Of a stretch of 64,000 nt of DNA, positions 47,999 to 60,404 are shown in pieces. Under the pieces are notes generated by a model. The model was not told the DNA's origin, did no database searches, and saw only the letters and a list, made by a program, of their open reading frames with translations. The number at the start of each line of letters is the position of its first letter. Positions within the stretch are counted from its first letter, which is position 1. Where the stretch lies: NCBI RefSeq assembly GCF_028554725.1, contig NC_071668.1, positions 3,162,001 through 3,226,000 on the forward strand, in the 5' to 3' direction. This DNA comes from Zeugodacus cucurbitae. Its lineage: Eukaryota > Arthropoda > Insecta > Diptera > Tephritidae. Made by a program: the position numbers and the translations under genes.

Positions 47999-49190
47999 AA
48001 CAAGTAAGGAAGGGCTAAGTTCGGGTGTAACCGAACATTTTATACTCTCGCAATTCATTTATTTAACTTTATTTATATTATATAATACACAATTTGACCC
48101 ACATATTCGTCATATATATTGTATAAAGTCCATTGAAAGTTGGAAACCCTAATATTAGGTTAGAAGCACCGAGGTTCGATATATGGGGCCTTAAAAACCT
48201 ATGCTCCGATTTCGGTGATTTTTAGAATGAGGCTGCCACTCTATAAACGTAGTATTTGCGCAAAGTTCTGCACCGATATCTTCACTAGTACTTACTTTAT
48301 ATATTGTAAAGTAAACGATTCAGATTGTCTTCAAAGTTCTGGTATATAGGAAGTAGGCGTGGTTGTGAAGCGATTTGGCCTATTTTCACAACATATCATT
48401 GGGATGTAAGGAAACTATTACAAACCAAGTTTCATTGAAATCGGTCGAGTAGTTCCTGAGATATGGTTTTTGACCCATAAGTGGGCGACGCCACGCCCAT
48501 TTTTCATTTTGTAAAAAAATCTGAGTGCAGCTTTCATCTACCATTTCTTATGTGAAATTTAGTGTTTCTGACGTTTTTCGTTAGTGAGTTAACCCACTTT
48601 TAGTAATTTTCAACCTAACTTTTGTATGGGAGGTGGGCGTGGTTATGATCCGATTTCTTTCATTTTTGGGCTGTATTAGGAAGTGGCTAAAAAAACGACT
48701 GCAGAAAGTTTGTTTTATTTAGCTCTATTGGTTTCCGAGATATGTACAAAAGCCCTATTTGGAGGCGGGGCCACGCCCACCACCCCAAAAAAATTACATC
48801 CAAATATGCCCCTTAATAGTACGATCCTTCATACCAAATTTTATTTCTATAGCTTTATTTATGGCTTAGTTATGGCACTTTATGTGTTTTCGGTTTTCGC
48901 CATTATGTGGGCGTGGCAGTGGTCCGATTTTCGAAAGCAACCTTCCTATGGTGCCAAGAAATAAGTGTGCCAAGTTTCATCAAGATATCTTACTTTTTAC
49001 TCAAGTTACAGCTTGCACAGACGGACGGACGGACAGACAGACATTCGGATTTTAACTCCACTCTTCACCCTGATCACTTTGGTATATATAACCCTATATC
49101 TGACTCGTTTAGTTTTGGGTGTTACAAACAACCGTTATGTGAACAAAACTATAATACTCCCTTTAGCAACATTTGTTGCGAGAGTATAAA
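47999..49190 (-). repeat. Hairpin-ended dipteran repeat, copy B (near complete)
   Basis: Starts AACAAGTAAGGAAGGGCTAA, then a GTTCGG/CCGAAC hairpin and TTTTATACTCTCGCAA. It ends GTTGCGAGAGTATAAAA, which inverts the start. Inside are GGGCGTGG/CCACGCCC segments, AAATCGG motifs and, at 49020-49042, a (GACR)n run. The proto-microsatellite resembles what I recall of dipteran 'mini-me' elements; that naming is tentative. Frames inside (48683-49197) are not credible genes. Confidence 0.75.
49020..49042. repeat. (GACG/GACA)n proto-microsatellite
   Basis: Five to six GACR tetramers inside the hairpin-ended repeat. It is a constant feature of this repeat type in flies, as I recall. Confidence 0.8.
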
Positions 49191-49313
49191 AAAATAAATA
49201 TAAATATTTTAGGTTTCTTATTAATAGTGAAGAATTTGCACTTCAAAGGAGAAACAATACTTTCATGCTAAGAATAAATGACTAGGGTTGCTATAATTTA
49301 TTAAATTTATATA

Positions 49314-49515
49314 TAATGTCGAGAATTCGGCTCAAAAAGTGACATTTTCAGTTGAGAATAAGTTTGGGATGCAAACAGAGCTCTACATATATTTTGTTGG
49401 GTTAATGTTGACACAAATGTCCAAGATCGATATAAAACGATTTAATCGATTTAATCGAGCAGTGCTTGACACTAGAGACATCTATTGGAAAACGGCGGAA
49501 GCAAAGTTGTAGACC
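49314..49515 (-). mobile_element. Mariner MITE family D, copy 3 (one end missing)
   Basis: Retains the right end CGGAAGCAAAGTTGTAGACC and the segment up to GTCGAGAATTCGGCTCAAAA, as in copy 1. The rest of the element, including the other inverted repeat, is missing. Confidence 0.85.
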
Positions 49516-51451
49516 AATATTAATTCCACAATGAATGAAATAATTATCAACTCGCTATTAACAAATAATATTTGATGTCATTCTAAATCATAAGCGATTA
49601 GTTACTTGTATTACCACTAATGCATATCAAATTATCTCCCTTAATTAATAAGTAGCGGAAAACGGAATAACAGTAATATAATCCAACAAAGAATAGAAAC
49701 AATGATCGATTGACCTCGGCAAAAATAATTTTCACACGAAACTGGACACCTACATTAGTCAAAAAGCAGGGTCATGCAAAGCACAGCACCACTCAATCAA
49801 ACAATTTAACCAAACCCATATGCTGGCAAATACACACACACAGCAGTGTAGAAATTTGCTTTGGTAAGTTCGGAAGTTCTCACGTACTTGAAGCGCTTAC
49901 AGCTACTTAACTTATGTAAAGCATAATTGTTTTAGAGCAACGAACAATTAGTATATAACATTTGCTTTGCGCTTATGAAATCTATTATATATATAACAAA
50001 TACATATAATGAAGTATATAGTTTCTGTATGTAAGCTAAATAGCTTTGCGCTTAAGCCAACCACATTTGCAATATCTGCTTTCAATTTGTCAATACAAAA
50101 AATCATTTGTTAATCTCATACAAAGTTCTACTTATGCAAATACTCGTACCTGTGTTGTCTCGCATGTCGCAGCCAATCGCATAACTCGCGCCTTGACAGC
50201 CACCCTCGTGTAATTGAACTGCTGAAGGTCGTCTAGTTGCAAGCTGTCGCCACCGCAGGTGTCGTTTATTGGGGCGTCAAGTGATTTTAATTGAAAAATG
50301 AATATTATAAAAGCGAAATAAATTTATTATTACAACAACAAAATATATTATTTTTGTTATATAAGCACACATTGTGGCAATTCGCATGAGAAACACACGC
50401 TGTCTCAAATGGTTAGCCGTAATTACCATATAGTCATGACATAATTGTGCCAATTTTCCATATCATTTTCATGCGATCTGCAATTTCGTTTGTTCCTAAC
50501 AACAACAAAAACGAAAATATTTTTACAACAACAATAAAAAAGCAACTAATTATGTGAAAATACCCACAACGCCTACCTTCACAACTAACCCCTCTTGAGT
50601 ATGCATAGCGAGCGCTCACATAGCGGTGGCTTAAACGCTTTCATTACATTCAATTAAACTCACATAATCGCGTAGAAATTCAATTACCACAATTACAGCT
50701 TTAATAACTCACGCTTTGCGTCGCATCCATGAGGTAGTGCCCGTTGTAACTGTCTGCTTGCCATGTGGCAGGTTGCTTGCCAGCAGCAGTGGTGGCTCGT
50801 TTTTACTTTTCGTTGTTGTTGTAGTGCTCGTTTGTTGTTTCTTTCATTTGTTGTCATTGCTTGCCGTTGTTTGGCTGCCTAATTTTATGATGAGCGCAAC
50901 CTACGCATGTCACATTTTGCGCACGCGCATCGTCGTTGTTGTCATTGTTATTACTGCTTCTCCTACTGCTGCTGCTGCCATTGCAGTTATTGCTGTTGTT
51001 GTTGCCTGTTTACTTTGCTGTTTGTGGTTTTCCGGTACTCTTATTGCTGTCGCATGTGCAGTCGTCGCCTTCATTATGTGGCACAATCGGTGAAGACATG
51101 ACAAGCAACAACGGCGACTTGTTGCAAGTGGCATACAAATGACACTTTTGGGAACGTGCGCAAATAAAATTGAAGGAGAAAAACTTATTTTTTTTCACTT
51201 TTCAGAAATAGTAGGTCGTCCAACAGTGTTTTAGCTATGTGATGCAATACAGCAGGAATAATTTGTTTGGAACTAGGTTGGGTACAGATTAGTGGACACT
51301 GGAGTTGATTTGCTTAAAGAGAGTATATAAGCAGCTCTTTGGGAGGTTGAAATATCTATAAAATTTTCCTTTTGAATGTAGTCTAGTCAGCTAGAAGAGA
51401 GTTCTAATAAATAATATTAGTTTAATTAGTTATTTGTTTTCTAGAATTATT
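49516..51451. other. Non-coding stretch
   Basis: AT-rich up to 50640, then a TTG/CTG-rich patch (50800-51080) whose frames encode Val/Ala/Cys strings on both strands. No exon or RNA was recognised. Confidence 0.4.
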
Positions 51452-51866
51452 GGTCTACAACTTTGCTTCCGCCGTTTTCCAATAAATGTCTCTAGGGTCA
51501 AGCACTGGTCGATTAAATCGATTAAATCGTTTTATATCGATCTTGGACATTTGTGTCCACATTAACCCAACAAAAAAATTTGTAGCAATATGTTTGCATC
51601 CCAAACTTGTTCTCAACTGAAAATGTTACTTTTTGAGCCGAATTCTCGACATTTGCGGGAGTGTCTCTAGGGTCAAACACTGTTCGATTAAATCGTTTTA
51701 TATTTTGGACATTTGTGTCAACATTAACCCAACAAAATATTTGAGCCTATTTCTCGAAAAGTGTGGCTGAGGCTTATCGAATGCTTTCGGATACGTACGG
51801 TGAGGCTGTCCTAAGTGAAAAAAGCCTTAACATTACAAAAAAATGGCGGAAGCAAAGATGTAGACC
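51452..51866 (+). mobile_element. Mariner MITE family D, copy 4 with internal duplication
   Basis: The ends GGTCTACAACTTTGCTTCCG and CGGAAGCAAAGATGTAGACC are present, with TA at 51867-51868. After the first 210 bp, sequence jumps back to GTGTCTCTAGGGTCAAACAC, so the left part is partly repeated, with small deletions, before continuing into the transposase N-terminal codons and the right end. It looks like template switching or unequal exchange between copies. Confidence 0.85.
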
Positions 51867-51868
51867 TA

Positions 51869-54690
51869 ATAAATGAAATATATTTTCCAAAAAAAAAAAT
51901 AAATCATCGTTCATCAGGTCTAATATATTCATTCACATGTTCTCCAACTAAATTTGTCACAATTATATCAACGACATTGTCACCGAAAGCCACACAGCAA
52001 CAACGCAGATGCCCGCGCACTGATTTGCATGCAATGTTAGCAAACAAAGTCTCACAGGTGATCTGCTAGCTGTCAGTGCAGCTTTGTGCTGCTTCTCTCT
52101 TATTTTTGCTGGAAAAATGTCAAAAGCGTGCAGCAACAATTGGGAGTGGCAATAATAAAACCAACAAATAAAACAAGCAAAGCGTAGCAAGCTGCGTGGG
52201 TGTTTCCCATGCCTGTCATTTCAACTCATTTCATTTTAATACATTTCGAAGCGCATTTGCTTCCTTTTATTGGCTCATAAATGTTTAATTTTTTTGTTTT
52301 CTTTTTTGTTTTGTGTTCGCTGCTACACATCACGCATGCAGAAATCTATGGTAACTGCTTTGGTTGTGTCTGCGCTGTTGTATGTCTAATGTCTGCGCTT
52401 TGTTGGCTGTTGAGCCACGTCTGCACTGAGCTCTGCTCAGGTGGACGGAAGTTAAATATTTTGCGTGCCAAATTTACGCCCAACGCCAAGGCAATAAATT
52501 CGAATTGGCTAATTTTATTGCTTCACTCGTACACGCGTGGCACGCGAGCGCTGTTGCTTAGGATTTATGTGTTATTCTCTGTGACAAGGTTTATAAGATA
52601 AGCAGTTGGGTTGAGGCGTGTGAACTGTTTTATTAAAAAATCTATAAAGGAGTGGTTTAGTGATACTTTTATATATTTTTTTTTCAAATGAACTAAAATA
52701 ATAATAAATATATTTCTTCTTTAAACCAAAATATATTTTTACTCTTTTTTTAAGATTTTTCGGATTTTTACTATCAAATAAAGTTTACTGAGCTTTCAAT
52801 TTGAAATATATTTTTTATTGACTAACATACATTAATAATAATATAAAAAATCTGTACTCACACTAAAAAGGCTGTCGACACTTTGTCTGCGCTACCATGG
52901 CGTATGAGTAACATTTATCATCTACCCATCACAATTACCTACCTTACACAGCAAAATCAAACTAAGTTATCTAAAACAGTTTTATGTCATTTAAGTATTC
53001 ATAAACAATTAGTTTTTCGCATACAATAAAAAGTGGGCTTTTCCAACAATTACAAAACGCCGCCGGCATGAACAACTTCACGCACTTTTAACTAATTCAT
53101 TTAATTACTATTATTATCACCTTCGCACACAAGCGAGCACTCAAAAAAAAAAGTCGTAGATGCGCGTTTAACGAGCGCATAAACTTTTAATACGCAATAA
53201 AACGTGAGTTGTGAGATTTCTTGAGACAAACGGCGATTTTATGACTGTCAACAACTTTGTGCGGCGCTTTCACCAGCTTCGTCGTCGGTTAACGGACTAA
53301 GGGCATATGTGTAGCATACCGGATTGATATACATAAATTTTGGGTTTTAAGCGTTGTTTAACGAGTGAATTATTGTTGATTGCGTATGCTATTTTATTTG
53401 TTTTTATGTCACGTGTTTGTAATTTGGTTTGATTTTAGTGGAGTGAGTGGTTAAGGCGATATTTCAAAAAAGAAAAAATAAAGATTTTTTTTATAAAAAA
53501 ATAAAATATTACCAAATTTAGTGTAGAATGATTTATTCTTAACGAATATTGAACTATAAGATAAATTAAAAATTTAATTTAATATAAAATATAAAATGGA
53601 GCAGCAAAGGGCTTCTTTTCTATTTCCACAGAAAGAAAAATAAAGAACTTCTCCACGAAATACTTCAAATTCTTTCAGTCCAGAGTCTAATTCTATATTA
53701 AACCAATTTTCCTTTAAAATCGCTAACTTCAAGTAGCATTTTCCTTATAAAATCACCAAATCTGTAACCTACCTTAAGTTACTCATACGTCATGTACCCA
53801 TGTGGCCTCAATAGTACCTCACATCTACTTTACACTTTGTACATTACATTCAATATAATCTAAGCCAGCAATCATGCCACTTACGACCACCGGCTGCATG
53901 GCTCATGCAACTGTCTTGCACTTATACGTAACTGCTTTCTTTCCGACAGCGCATTGTCCAGTGGAAAAGGCATTTAATTGAGCCTTAACATGCAGCACAG
54001 TGCCAGTAAGGCCGCACTTAACCGCATTCAAAACGTACAATTTAATCAGATGTGGCAAGTTGTGATGCCAATTGGCGGCGAATGCATGTAAATAAATGCA
54101 TGAGGCTGAATTACAATAAACTATTACTTAACCACTCCTAAGAGAGGTATGGAAGATAAAGTAATGGTTGTTCATATGTTATAGATATACATATGAGTTA
54201 TCTACACTTTTATCTAAAGTTAAAATAAATTGCTTGTAAATATTTGGTATAAAATATGAGCAATTTGAGCTTTAAGAAAAGGCTGGTTGAAGGCACGCAA
54301 CATTAGCAAGTGGCTTATGGGTTAGTTAGTGCGTTAGGAGCCCACTTGTGTGGTCCTCAATGATCTGTCTTTATCTTTTAGTAGTTAATATTAAGGCTCA
54401 TGCTCAAAAATCATTAAGCTTCGGTCAAAATTTTTATGTTTTTCGTTTTCAATCAAATTTAATTAGAAAATATCAAAATTAATCACCAAGCAGCTGTACA
54501 GCTCTGCTGCAACACACTTCCTATTTCAGCGCGCACGACATTTAACCGACATCATCTTCGCTGATTTATTGCCACAAATTGCCTACTGCTTGCAAGCGCA
54601 TTTGGCAAATCAATAACGGCATTAAGCACACGCGCTTTCAATTAGACCAAGCAAATGCGAAATTGAAGAAATCAGCTTAAGCGATACGCG
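51869..54690. other. Non-coding stretch
   Basis: Mostly AT-rich. T and A tracts occur at 52676-52690 and 53142-53152. The 106-codon frame at 52281-52601 has no recognisable homology. No transposon ends were seen. Confidence 0.4.
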
Positions 54691-54697
54691 TTGAAAA

Positions 54698-55341
54698 TTG
54701 CTTTTCGCAAGTGTTTTACATGCGCAATGTGGCAACATTTGCACGCAGCGTTGCCACACACACACATGCAACATGCAACACAAATGTACGCGCAATCAAT
54801 TTATATTTGTTAGACGCACGCGTTGCCACATTGTCCGCTCTGCCGCCGTTGTGTGGCTATCGTTAGTGGCCGCTTGCGGTTGCAACGCTGTCTTAATTCT
54901 TGGTTAACGGTAATAATTTTGCGTTACCGTTGCAATTGCAGGCAGGCTGGCCTTAGCGCGCCAATATTTCCGGCATTGCGCGCATTAACATACGCCGGCA
55001 CAGCGGTGGCGGCGAAGAGTGTGGCAAGTAACCGCTGCACGGCGCACTGCCGCGCGTGCAAGAAATATGTTCGACTCGTGCCGCCCCTGTTGCATCGCAT
55101 TAAATCGCCTGCTAATGGCCAGCATGCCGCGCGCTGTGGACCAATTCGCCGCGGTAGCAACAGCAGCGGTGGCAATTGCTGTCGCCGCGCCACATTTATC
55201 GAATGCATTCAAATGAAAAGTGAAAGGTATGCGCTGGCCACTTGCGCGCATTGTTCGCACTGGCGCTTGTTGTTGTGGTTTTTGGGCATGTCTTGCGCTC
55301 AGAAAAAAAAACTGAACTCATATGAATTTATGAAAAAGTGA
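54698..55341. other. GC-richer island with frames open on both strands
   Basis: About 500 bp noticeably richer in GC than its surroundings. A 172-codon plus frame (54823-55341) and minus frames of 91-94 codons overlap. A TTGCAATTGCAG acceptor-like site at 54942 and an AAAG|GTATGC donor-like site near 55227 would bound an exon of about 284 nt, but the peptide is unrecognised and frames are open both ways, as GC-rich DNA allows. A regulatory island is as likely. Confidence 0.25.
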
Positions 55342-56672
55342 GTATGTGGCGAATTTTGCTTGCGGCACACTTATGAATTTGGCTGAAAATATATTTTTTT
55401 ATTTATTTTGTTTTTGTTGCTGAAAAATGCGTTGCGTGCTGCAATTCACTGAGTACTCACAATTTTTCGTACTTAAGGCGCGCGACGGCAGCCACAAATC
55501 CGATTAACAGCATTTTTATGCGTTCACGTGCGTGAGTGTGCGTGATTATGTGTGCGTTCAAATGCGCAAATTGTTAACCGTTAGTTATTGTGCGCCATAA
55601 AAAGTGTTAAATAAGTAGTTACAATTTAAGGCAATCAATAAAAAGTAAAAATATTTTGTGCTTTAACCAAATATTGCAGAAATGCAGTTGTGAAGGTAGG
55701 CAGGCATACAATACATACTTGAGTTTGAGTGTTGTTGTAGCCTTCGTTCTCTCTTCGATGTAGTTTTATGTATTAATATTAATTTATTAACATAATATGT
55801 AGTGAATTTATGTAGTCTAGGCATGAAAATGGTTAACACAACCACGGCAGCTAACAGCAAATGTTGGCTATTGCATAGCTTACTGGCATTCTTTCAGCTT
55901 TAGTTTGGTAAAATATTTTTATAAAATTTAAAGACATAAATTCCGAAAGCAAAATGCATAAATTATACTTGAATATTTCATGCAACACATGGCAAAAGTA
56001 TAATAAAAAGTAAAAAAAAAATATTTTTTCTTACATTAAAGTTCAGCTACTAACACTTCCTGTGTTGTAAACAAACCACATTCCATACATAACCGCCTCT
56101 AACATTACTGACCGCTTTTCTAAACCAACTCAAATGCTACTAAAATTGTGTTAGAATAAAGCGCACGTACTTACCATGCCCCATTTGACCTGCTGTGAGC
56201 TACAAGGGCATGAGTGTATTTTGGCTGATAACCTCTAACACTTCTCAGGTACTTTAAGCTACTGCACAGTTATACAGTTGGCTGCGGTCGCTCGGTAGCT
56301 GAAACGCGCACACTCGAGTGCTCAATTAATCATTAAAAGATCTAAAACAGAGGCAGAATACAGACCTTACATAATTAATTACTTCATTAAAAATGGTTTG
56401 CGTCATAGCAGGTAGTAAAGATACTCTTGATTTGATAAGTGGGAACACACCTTAATTCTTAATGAAAACATACATTTGTATGCATAAAATCGATTCTTAA
56501 TTAAACCACCCTCATATTGATACATTAATTATTAATTTTTTCGTTTATTAAGTGGGTAAAGAGTGCTAACACTGAGAAGCAAAATATCTGGTAATCCTAG
56601 GAAAACGTCTTTGAAAGATATAAAAGATATTTCAATGACAATAATACCATTTTTCCAAAAAATCATATATAA
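55342..56672. other. Non-coding stretch
   Basis: AT-rich DNA without recognised features. A weak AG|GTACTT motif lies at 56248. Confidence 0.4.
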
Positions 56673-57044
56673 TAGCGTTTTTAGACAGAAGCTAATTGAT
56701 CAATTAAGCGTCCGCTGCTCGATTAAAACACTTATTGAGATCGATTTACCATACGAAATAAAATCTCCATTTATTTTCAATTGAATTTTAATCAACTTGA
56801 AAATCAAATGCAACTCTGCGACAAAGACGTACGATATACGTTCTTTGTCTGCGATGTCTACGGTAGATGTCGCTGCTAAAAACTATTAATCGTCTGATGA
56901 AACTTATCAACTTATTATGAAAAACATAAACAAAAATATATAACAGCTGATCGGTTATCGAGTAACCGGCAGTGTGAAGGGCAAAAACTGGTGTCTCAAT
57001 TAAAATTTTAATTGATCAATTAATTTGGCTGTGTGAAAAGGCTA
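56673..57044 (+). mobile_element. MITE family C, copy 3
   Basis: Same orientation as and collinear with the 9086 copy. The left end is TAGCGTTTTTAGACAGAAGC, the right end inverted is TAGCCTTTTCACACAGCC, and ATTGATCAATTAA occurs near both ends. The internal hairpin GACAAAGA...TCTTTGTC lies at 56820-56849. The two copies differ by a 20-30 bp indel before GGTAGATGTCGCTGC. No ORF. Confidence 0.85.
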
Positions 57045-57238
57045 TAAGCTTCACTCGGCACTTCAATATAAGGAAATGTGCTTTCAACTCATACTTTTAC
57101 TAATGGAAAATCAACATATCGAAACCAAGTAGGCTATTAAAATATTAAGTAATTCGGATTCTTCGAAGTTTATTTTTCAAATTTTTCTTATATTTTATTT
57201 GAACTAAATTTATCAATATCAGCTACAAATATAATATT

Positions 57239-57274
57239 AATTTACTCATCATGCTTATTTCTTTACAGGTACGT
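57239..57274 (+). promoter_or_regulatory. Candidate recursive splice site (ratchet point) 3
   Basis: TTACTCATCATGCTTATTTC TTTACAG ends at an acceptor 57268|57269 that abuts GTACGTAC, a good donor. Branch-point candidates are TTAAT at 57238-57242 and CTCAT at 57245-57249. A second donor, GTAAGTAA, lies 66 nt downstream. Same strand as sites 1 and 2. It lies about 225 bp after MITE C copy 3. Confidence 0.6.
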
Positions 57275-57334
57275 ACCTAAATGTCGCGGGTCTTGAGTTT
57301 CAAGGCATTTAATGATAGCCTGAACACATATTTC
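57269..57334 (+). other. Candidate cryptic RS-exon after ratchet site 3
   Basis: A 66-nt segment bounded by the acceptor at 57268 and the donor TTTC|GTAAGTAA at 57334|57335. Two of its three frames contain early stops. Its small size and strong downstream donor match what is known of RS-exons. No protein is claimed. Confidence 0.4.
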
Positions 57335-57340
57335 GTAAGT

Positions 57341-60300
57341 AAAAATAATTATATTTTTCATTGTTGATGCTCTCAATTAGCTGAATTCATTCTCTATGTG
57401 GCTATTATTCCATATTTCGTGGGCTTAAGTCGATGTCTCCGAAATTATTATTAAATTGTTAAAAGTTGTGTTACTAACACTTGATACAATAAAGTCGATA
57501 TTATATATATAACTATCGAGGTAATGTCGGATAACAGATTACGCGCTGAAGTATCGTTGTTCACAAGATAAGTCCCACAGATAAGTATGTATTACATACA
57601 ATACAAACGATTGATCAGAAAGATAGTAGGGTATATATGACCTGTAAGGAAGATTTAAATACATAATTTTCGGCGAGAAGATATTCAAAGAGCCTCTCTT
57701 TTAACTTATAGTATCCATTTTCACTAATAAATAGTAGTTGCTTAAGCGCTAACAAAATTATATAAAAATTTTTGATTTCTTCGAAGTTACTTTTGTTTGG
57801 ATTTTCAATTTAACGACTACCTTCACCTCTTTCACTTCGGTGTCTCTTTAATTTTTTATTTTATCTCGTATGACATCACATGTTTTTTGCATAAAATAAA
57901 CAATGTAGCGGCGGCATTTACACACACGTGCTAAATTGAGCAGGAAATTAGCATTCAATTAGCGATAACATGAAAGAGGGACAAAATGGACACGATTTGG
58001 GATGGCATTCGCCGCAATGACGAAACACGCTACGTGAATGCCACGTTCACGTTAATTTGCCAAGCTTACAGACTGTGCGGCTAGTGAGCGTTGCTAATTG
58101 CTGGTTAGTTGCAGCAAAGCAAAGCTGCTGGAGTAGCGTTGCGAACGCATTAATGACTCTTTCCTGCTGTTTGTGGTAGTTGGTAGAAGTGGCGCTAGCG
58201 CATGCGTTCAGTGATTATATATGTAATTTATTGTATGTATATAATCTCAAAATGAAGAGGTGTACAACAATAGCAACAAAAGTTGTCTGCTGAAGGCTTA
58301 ATTTGCTTTACAGATGAGTCACTCTAGCATAGAGCTCTTCGCATAGGCTGCATTTAAATGAAGACAAGTTCATATACATATATACATAAAAGTAAATACA
58401 TACAGATTAGCTATTGTAGACATGACAAACAATTAGACAAGGCGGCGAAGCATTGACAATGGATATGCAAATATTGGCTTCAGGTGAGGCCTCATCGTTG
58501 GAGGCGGCATTTAATGGAGGCACTTAATTAGCGTTGGTGATTATCATATGTTGAAAACTTTGTTGTTGTTGTTATTGTTATGTATGCTGCAGCGGCTAAA
58601 AGCAATTGTGATGAGGCGAAGATTACTGCTTTCAGCTGCGTTTGATTGTGCTGTCACTGAAGCTGCCTTGCAGCTAACGGCGCAATGCTGCAGCTTGTGT
58701 TATTGAAAGCCATTGTTGTTGCTGCATGATGTTGTTGTGTTGGATAAATGTTATTTTTTTTTTTCAAACAACCGCAGCATCAACTTGTTGCAACGCTTAA
58801 GATATGTCGTAATAATTGAACCATGAAAAACTCGTTAAGCAGACAAAGCACCGCTTGCAACAAACACACAGAAGCATATTTGCTCCCATTGCAGCGTGCA
58901 ATTTTTGAGCGTTTTCTGCATTGAATACTGAATTGCCTGCATTGTCGAAAATTGCCTGCGATTTCCGCTTTGCTGCACGGTTAAGGTTGCTTGCATCGCA
59001 CTAACTACCAGCAACAGCAACAACCAACAACAAAAAACATTTCAACAATTGTACTGCCGTTTTGCACCGTTCACCACTTTTACCCATTTCCACTGGCAAA
59101 CAATTATATTGCGAATTAACCGCAAGCCACCAGCAACAGCAACAACACCATTCACTTCTCAGCTTATGCAGGCAGCATTCAGTTGGCGGTGATAATAATG
59201 AGGCAACAATGGCTGCTATTGTCGGCAGGTCAAGGTGCTCGGCCTCAGTCTCAGCCTCTGTAGTGGATGCGCCACACATCTGCCAGCCGCTTGATTTGTG
59301 TGCCACTTGAACGCCAGCGCTCGCCATCCATTCGCGCTGTCAGCAAGCGGCGTTACGCCCAGCAGCGCATCACGCTGTGACCTGCGAGTAGTAGATCGCC
59401 CGGCAGCACACGCTGATAGCGTATTGCCAACTATTTTGCGAACTTCAACGCCCTCACCAACGCTCGGCATTTATCGCCGTTTTTCGCTTCAACCACCCGC
59501 CTTTTATTGCAATTTTTTACTTCATCTCATTTGTTGTTGTTGTCTATTTGTTTGTAAATATTTTGACTGCCGGCTGTGGTCTTCGCCGAAGCAGAGAAGA
59601 AGATCACTTAGACAAATTTATGGCTTGCCGGCTGTTGATTTGACTCTTTTTCTTCGCGTCTTTGCTTCGCCCGCTTTTTGCGCTCGGTCGCTTGATTTGT
59701 GCGCATTTCGTTTGGCGTTGGAGGTGGAATTTTTATTTATGTGGGGACATTGGCCTTGCTCCATGTTTACCTTTGTGAATTTATGGGTTTCTTTTGGGTG
59801 TTTTGTTGTTGTTGTAGTCTACTATTGTGTGCTTCAATTTCATGCTCAGATGTTGCTATTGAACTCTTTTGCTTGCCATCTTCACTTTGTATTGTGGTGA
59901 TTTATGAATGAAGGGCGAACTTGAGATGAGATGGATAAACGTACCGCTTTGAGCTGTAAATGATAATTATTATGGAAAATGTAGTAAAGAATAAATAGAA
60001 ATGTATACAAAAATATAATAAAGTCTTTTATATAATTAAAAATTAATCAAAATCATTAAAATCAGTAAGGAATTACAAAATTAGTTTAGAAAATGTTTGA
60101 GTTATGTATTCCAGATTTAGTTGAAATTGAGATTTTAAAAAATATTCTAACGTAATTCAAGAATAGTTGAAGTCAAAGTAGCAGGTATATACGAGATAAT
60201 ACCCAAATGGCATCAAGTTTGCCCAAATATCTCTTCACGACTGCTATCTAGGCAAAAGTAGACCTTGGCTTGAAGTCTCCTGAAGCTTATGTGGAATAAA

Positions 60301-60404
60301 ACTGCTTTATAATCCAACACTGAATAACGCATTACTTAATCTTAAGATTGACATGAAATAGTACTAAAGGCATGAATTCTTGAAGAATCTTCAAATATAT
60401 AATA
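57341..60404. other. Non-coding stretch with a GC-richer island
   Basis: 57341-58550 is AT-rich. 59040-59900 is GC-richer, with a 200-codon plus frame (59298-59900) and minus frames of 84-108 codons overlapping. None resembles a known protein, and the plus frame's second half is TTG/TTT-coded. No transposon ends were seen. Confidence 0.35.

Noticed and set aside
48683..49197. Frames of 74-96 codons at 48683-49197
   Set aside because: They lie inside the hairpin-ended repeat, differ in frame and include its GACR tract.
50432..50446. Extra copy of the TGTCATGACATA palindrome (AGTCATGACATAAT)
   Set aside because: Single, without the flanking AACATAAA motifs or a partner at about 100 bp. Probably chance.
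50716..51093. 125-codon Val/Ala/Cys-rich frame
   Set aside because: It follows GTT/CTG triplet runs, and the same run is open in several frames and on both strands.
56230..56255. CTAACACTTCTCAG|GTACTT as a ratchet point
   Set aside because: The acceptor half is fair, but GTACTT is a poor donor and the tract is short.
59298..59900. 200-codon plus-strand frame
   Set aside because: Overlapping frames are open on the minus strand, the second half is TTG/TTT-coded, and no protein family is recognisable. Typical of a GC-richer island.
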